From contig CAMWMO010000037.1 in assembly GCA_947175305.1 (NCBI GenBank), forward strand, positions 1-8,451: DNA of 8,451 nucleotides, written 5' to 3'. Origin of the DNA: an uncultured Lachnospiraceae bacterium (GTDB lineage Bacteria > Bacillota > Clostridia > Lachnospirales > Lachnospiraceae). The position numbers were made by a program, and so were the translations under genes. Below are positions 6,290 through 8,451 of this stretch, piece after piece (positions within the stretch are counted from its first letter, which is position 1; the number at the start of each line of letters is the position of its first letter). Under the pieces are notes generated by a model that saw only the letters and a list, made by a program, of their open reading frames with translations, was not told the DNA's origin and did no database searches.

Positions 6290-6564
6290 TAAATAGAAAG
6301 TCCCCTGCACTGCCGTTATGGCAATGCAGAGGACGTAAGTTTACGCGGTTCCACCTCGCTTGTTCCGTGCGCACCAGGCGACTTACCGGAACCTCTCATT
6401 CGACTGTAACGTAAGTCAACGAACCGTATTAGGGTCACTCGGAGTTGGTTTTCAAATGCTTTCTGCAAAAGCGCTTTCAGCACATGGCGCTTCTCTCTGT
6501 TACATTCCACATCCTACTCTTCTCGTCAACGTATTATTTCCTATGAGGTTTTGTACAAAAATAT
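6290..6564 (-). promoter_or_regulatory. T-box riboswitch leader, probable tRNA-Thr specificity
   Basis: The minus-strand RNA carries the T-box core GAGGTGGAACCGCG (6344-6357) followed by a terminator. The antiterminator folds as GAGG, a TGGAACC bulge, CGTAA pairing with TTACG, then CCTC, using the same CCTC as the terminator's 5' arm. Stem I features are present: AGTA (6515-6518), AGAGAG (6493-6498), a distal AGCGC/GCGCT hairpin, and GAA (6451-6453) opposite AGTA. The triplet in the specifier position after GAA is ACC (6447-6449), a threonine codon, which fits thrS downstream. UGGA in the bulge predicts a U discriminator base on the sensed tRNA. This leader fills most of the 396-nt gap 6270-6665; the rest holds a promoter and two hairpins. 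Confidence 0.93.
6291..6334 (-). terminator. T-box regulated intrinsic terminator
   Basis: The arms 6320-6334 and 6300-6314 pair over 15 bp with two G-U pairs in the minus-strand RNA, loop of 5 nt, followed by UUUCUAUUU. Its 5' arm overlaps the 3' half of the T-box antiterminator, so the two folds exclude each other. Confidence 0.92.
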
Positions 6565-6570
6565 ATACTT

Positions 6571-6599
6571 ATTCTATGCTAGACAAATGAAAATGTAAA
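6571..6599 (-). promoter_or_regulatory. sigma-A-type promoter of the T-box/thrS unit
   Basis: TTTACA (6594-6599), a 17-nt spacer and TAGAAT (6571-6576), each one base off consensus. The predicted start near 6564 gives a leader of about 295 nt before the first start codon, of a size usual for T-box genes. Confidence 0.75.
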
Positions 6600-6630
6600 G
6601 TGTGAATTTTTACCTTTCCAATCTTATATC

Positions 6631-6664
6631 ATATCTCGAAAGATATAACCCCCGGCAATGCCGG
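6631..6664 (-). terminator. two adjacent hairpins after the C_GCAxxG_C_C gene, weak terminator
   Basis: CCGGC-att-GCCGG (6652-6664) begins 2 nt after the stop codon at 6666. It is followed by ATATCT-TTCG-AGATAT (6631-6646). Neither has a good U-run on the minus strand. On the plus strand the first stem is followed by CTCATTTTT, so it would terminate better in that direction, although no plus-strand gene precedes it. Confidence 0.45.
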
Positions 6665-6665
6665 C

Positions 6666-7121
6666 TCATTTTTCTGGTTTACATAACAATTCTTCCTCTA
6701 TGATCCTCGCTGCACAGGCAATCAGCTTCGGACAGGGACGGGACTCATAATACTCCTTCGTCCGCTTTTGCGGTTTTGCGCTCTCCTGCGCCCCCGGTTC
6801 TATCCCCAGAAGCTCCCGGCACACAATACTCCCGTTCTCCTGACGAAACCGGTCGCTCATCTTACGCACCAGCGTATAAATACGCTCCTTGGCCTCCTCG
6901 TCCTCCGGATCGGCATTGCCATCCTGCAATCCGGCAAGCAGCGCCATCGAGGATACTGCACCGCAGATCTCACGCATTCTGCCCACGCCCGCGCCCATAG
7001 CGCTGGACATCCGAAGGGCCGTCTCCCGGTCCATGCCGAAGAGATCCGCGTAGGTCGCAAAGACCGACTGGGCACAGTTATATCCCTCGTAAAATGTTTC
7101 AACCGCTTTTTCCCTACGCAT
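6666..7121 (-). CDS. C_GCAxxG_C_C family cysteine protein (151 aa)
   Basis: The ATG at 7121 overlaps the SEC-C gene's stop by 8 nt (ATGCGTAG), so translation is probably coupled; upstream in-frame codons would run into the SEC-C gene and are rejected. The family signature (PF09719, a putative redox protein group) is clear: [18 protein letters not shown] near the start (Cys16), [16 protein letters not shown] (Cys53), [10 protein letters not shown] (Cys101) and [16 protein letters not shown] (Cys130, Cys136). The protein has no signal peptide or membrane segment and should be cytosolic. The name comes from the conserved cysteines and the GCAxxG-like motif, here CGAVSS. The family's reaction is not established; bound metal or a redox role is inferred from the cysteines. 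The C-terminus, LLCKPEK, is encoded by a partial copy of the repeat found in the glycosyltransferase gene, adding Cys147. Confidence 0.9.
   Translation of the reverse strand: MRREKAVETFYEGYNCAQSVFATYADLFGMDRETALRMSSAMGAGVGRMREICGAVSSMALLAGLQDGNADPEDEEAKERIYTLVRKMSDRFRQENGSIVCRELLGIEPGAQESAKPQKRTKEYYESRPCPKLIACAARIIEEELLCKPEK
6677..6686 (-). repeat. partial copy of the TTATGTAAACTA repeat at a gene end
   Basis: The minus strand has TTATGTAAAC, 10 of 12 bases of the repeat, read in the same frame as LCK, five codons before the stop of the C_GCAxxG_C_C gene. One such 10-mer alone could be chance. Confidence 0.4.
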
Positions 7122-7620
7122 TCTTACCACAGCATTTCTTGTATTTTTTGCCACTGCCGCAGGGACAAGGATCATTGGGATAAACCTTCTTCTCCTTATG
7201 AATGGTAGTAGAAAGCTTCTGCTCTCTGTAGAGTGCTTTTCTGGTATCTTCATCAAAGATATCGTTCCACTCCTCCAGCTCATAGAGCCAGTCCGCTCCT
7301 GCCGCTACCATGTTCTTATAGAGCAGCTCCTTGTCAAAGCCCAGACTTACCTTGGTGTCCTCCTCCATCTCCTCGATGGGATTCGGCTTCTTTAAGCTGT
7401 CGTTGATGCCGTCCAGAAAGCCCACCATGGTCATCAAATCCACTTCGTATTTATCTGCCAACTCCTTGACTGTGCCTTTCACCACTTTGGTGGGAGTCTT
7501 TAAGAGCTGTGCATAGATTTCCTTCTCCTTCTGGAAATAATCGGACCAGAGTCTTTGCAGGTCCCCTTTGTTCGCTGTTTCCGAATACGCCATATCGCGC
7601 CACTGTTGTAATAAAGCCAT
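7114..7620 (-). CDS. SEC-C motif protein (168 aa)
   Basis: The ATG at 7620 follows AAGGTGG at 9 nt. Residues 1-147 are mostly helical and charged, with no membrane segment or signal. The C-terminus, [18 protein letters not shown], is a textbook SEC-C zinc motif (Cys152, Cys154, Cys163, Cys164), the same module found at the end of SecA. In SecA it binds zinc and contacts SecB or ribosomes; in short stand-alone proteins such as this one the partner is unknown. The N-terminal region ([44 protein letters not shown]) resembles Firmicute SEC-C proteins of this length that are usually left unnamed. It forms a two-gene unit with the overlapping C_GCAxxG_C_C gene, from the promoter at 7656-7684. Confidence 0.92.
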   Translation of the reverse strand: MALLQQWRDMAYSETANKGDLQRLWSDYFQKEKEIYAQLLKTPTKVVKGTVKELADKYEVDLMTMVGFLDGINDSLKKPNPIEEMEEDTKVSLGFDKELLYKNMVAAGADWLYELEEWNDIFDEDTRKALYREQKLSTTIHKEKKVYPNDPCPCGSGKKYKKCCGKNA

Positions 7621-7655
7621 TGTTCTGTACCACCTTTATCCTGTAATCTGAGACA

Positions 7656-7684
7656 AGTATATACCATTTTAGAAAAAAAGTAAA
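7656..7684 (-). promoter_or_regulatory. sigma-A-type promoter of the SEC-C unit
   Basis: TTTACT (7679-7684), a 17-nt T-rich spacer and TATACT (7656-7661). The predicted start near 7649 gives a 28-nt leader. A small inverted repeat, GATAAG-n5-CTTATC (7736-7752), lies upstream. Confidence 0.62.
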
Positions 7685-7759
7685 ATTTTATATGTATAAT
7701 TCTCCAAAAAGGGGCAAGAATGATAGTAGTCAAAAGATAAGAAATACTTATCCTCCCCT

Positions 7760-7800
7760 AAAAGAAGCCCCCGATGCTGCAATGTAGTGTCGGGGGCTTC
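7760..7800 (-). terminator. strong intrinsic terminator after the RES gene
   Basis: A perfect 11-bp stem, GAAGCCCCCGA with TCGGGGGCTTC (7790-7800 and 7764-7774), with a 15-nt loop and UUUU on the minus strand (7760-7763). It starts 8 nt after the RES stop codon and separates that gene from the SEC-C promoter. Confidence 0.92.
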
Positions 7801-7808
7801 GATATGTC

Positions 7809-8451
7809 CTATACAATATCTTTCCAATCATATTTTGTACTGCCAATTTCTACTATCTTCACATTCACACACTCAAAATTCTTCTCATTGAATATAGCAT
7901 AATTAACCCCGCCATTTAATAATGTACTCTTATATTTAATACCATCATACCCTAAATGCTTGACATAATCACATATGTATTGTGTAGGAACATAATCTAA
8001 CGAACTATCAAACCTTCGCATTGGTTTAGCAATCTCATTACCTATTTTTCGAATAATATCTATGTTTATTGCAAACCACGTCATATCAAAGTCTGGTATA
8101 GAAAATGGTCCAATGTGATCAAACAAACTCAAATCTACCAATTTTAAATCTTTAATCTGATGAAACTCTCCAACCGTGACATGATCATGATCCCTCGCTC
8201 TAACTTCATGAAACGTAGTCTCCTCGTTCTCAGCTAAATACAAACACTGTATTCCCTCGGAGTTTGTCCTACCTGCTGTAGAAAGCGTAACGGGAGGCGC
8301 TCCCATCTTTTTCACTGTATATCCCGACAAATAGTTAGCTTCATCACATATCCGTGCCCGGAATAGTTTCAAAGTGCCCTTTCTTATATCAATCATCATA
8401 TTTCCTAACAATTTTTCCAATTGTCCAAAATTCACTTGCTGTGAATGAAAA
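7809..8451 (-). CDS. RES-domain protein, 5' end probably outside window
   Basis: The sequence matches the RES domain (PF08808), whose studied members are toxins that destroy cellular NAD+. Numbering from the GTG at 8435, the name-giving residues are all present: Arg26/Arg28 in LFRAR, Glu77 in TTFHEVRA, Ser170 in IKYKST. So are APPV and GRTNSEGIQCLYLA, YVPTQYICDYVKHLGYDGI and NYAIF. Nothing suggests an inactive domain. The frame stays open to base 8451 with no stop, and the GTG at 8435 has no ribosome site. The gene may therefore begin beyond the edge, perhaps with the HEPN/RES-type N-terminal domain seen in some relatives. Alternatively it starts at the ATG at 8396, which has AGGA 6 nt before it and would still hold the whole RES domain. 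G+C is low (19 of 60 at 7861-7920, against 33 of 60 at 4801-4860 in thrS), suggesting transfer. No antitoxin gene is visible downstream. Confidence 0.87.
   Translation of the reverse strand, partial: FHSQQVNFGQLEKLLGNMMIDIRKGTLKLFRARICDEANYLSGYTVKKMGAPPVTLSTAGRTNSEGIQCLYLAENEETTFHEVRARDHDHVTVGEFHQIKDLKLVDLSLFDHIGPFSIPDFDMTWFAINIDIIRKIGNEIAKPMRRFDSSLDYVPTQYICDYVKHLGYDGIKYKSTLLNGGVNYAIFNEKNFECVNVKIVEIGSTKYDWKDIV

Noticed and set aside
6270..6374. Upstream in-frame extension of the 87-aa gene
   Set aside because: It would be translated through the T-box core and terminator, and the ATG at 6269 has a strong ribosome site.
7736..7752. Inverted repeat GATAAG-n5-CTTATC upstream of the SEC-C promoter as an operator
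   Set aside because: Short, about 50 nt upstream of the -35 box, and seen once; not enough to claim a regulator site.

Overview
The window suggests a Clostridia-class Firmicute, most likely a Lachnospiraceae-type gut anaerobe. The reasons are AGGAGG-type ribosome sites, a tRNA-sensing T-box leader in front of thrS, a DUF1540 protein, a C_GCAxxG_C_C protein and a ThrRS of the kind I associate with that group. All ten supportable genes lie on the minus strand, so transcription runs from high to low coordinates. Most of the window is close to 50% G+C. The gene at the right edge is clearly A+T-richer, about one third G+C in a counted 60-base block.

In order of transcription: (1) 7809-8451 is a RES-domain (NAD-degrading toxin-type) gene cut by the window edge, with a strong terminator after it. 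(2) 7656-6666 is a two-gene unit: a promoter, a SEC-C zinc-motif protein, and a C_GCAxxG_C_C cysteine protein whose start overlaps the SEC-C stop by 8 nt. (3) 6599-3961 starts with a clear promoter and a complete T-box riboswitch with a likely threonine specifier (ACC). An 87-aa single-pass membrane protein and thrS follow. A GT-C membrane glycosyltransferase begins 39 nt after thrS, and a small protein with two DUF1540 domains follows without a visible terminator. (4) 1904-1003 has its own promoter, a 5'-terminal hairpin and an acidic lipoprotein. (5) 1000-1 holds two tandem copies of a small secreted protein. Each copy has nearly the same promoter, and a terminator lies between them. The second copy runs off the left edge.

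The threonine T-box should raise thrS expression when uncharged tRNA-Thr accumulates. The 87-aa protein sits between the switch and thrS, so it shares that control, and the glycosyltransferase may also receive it. The lipoprotein and the secreted pair are envelope or exported products with separate promoters.

The most unusual signal is a short A+T-rich repeat, TTATGTAAACTA. It occurs three times in frame inside the glycosyltransferase gene, encoding LCKL each time, and a shorter copy ends the C_GCAxxG_C_C gene. It looks like a small dispersed element tolerated inside coding sequence. No CRISPR array, insertion sequence, tRNA or rRNA gene was found.
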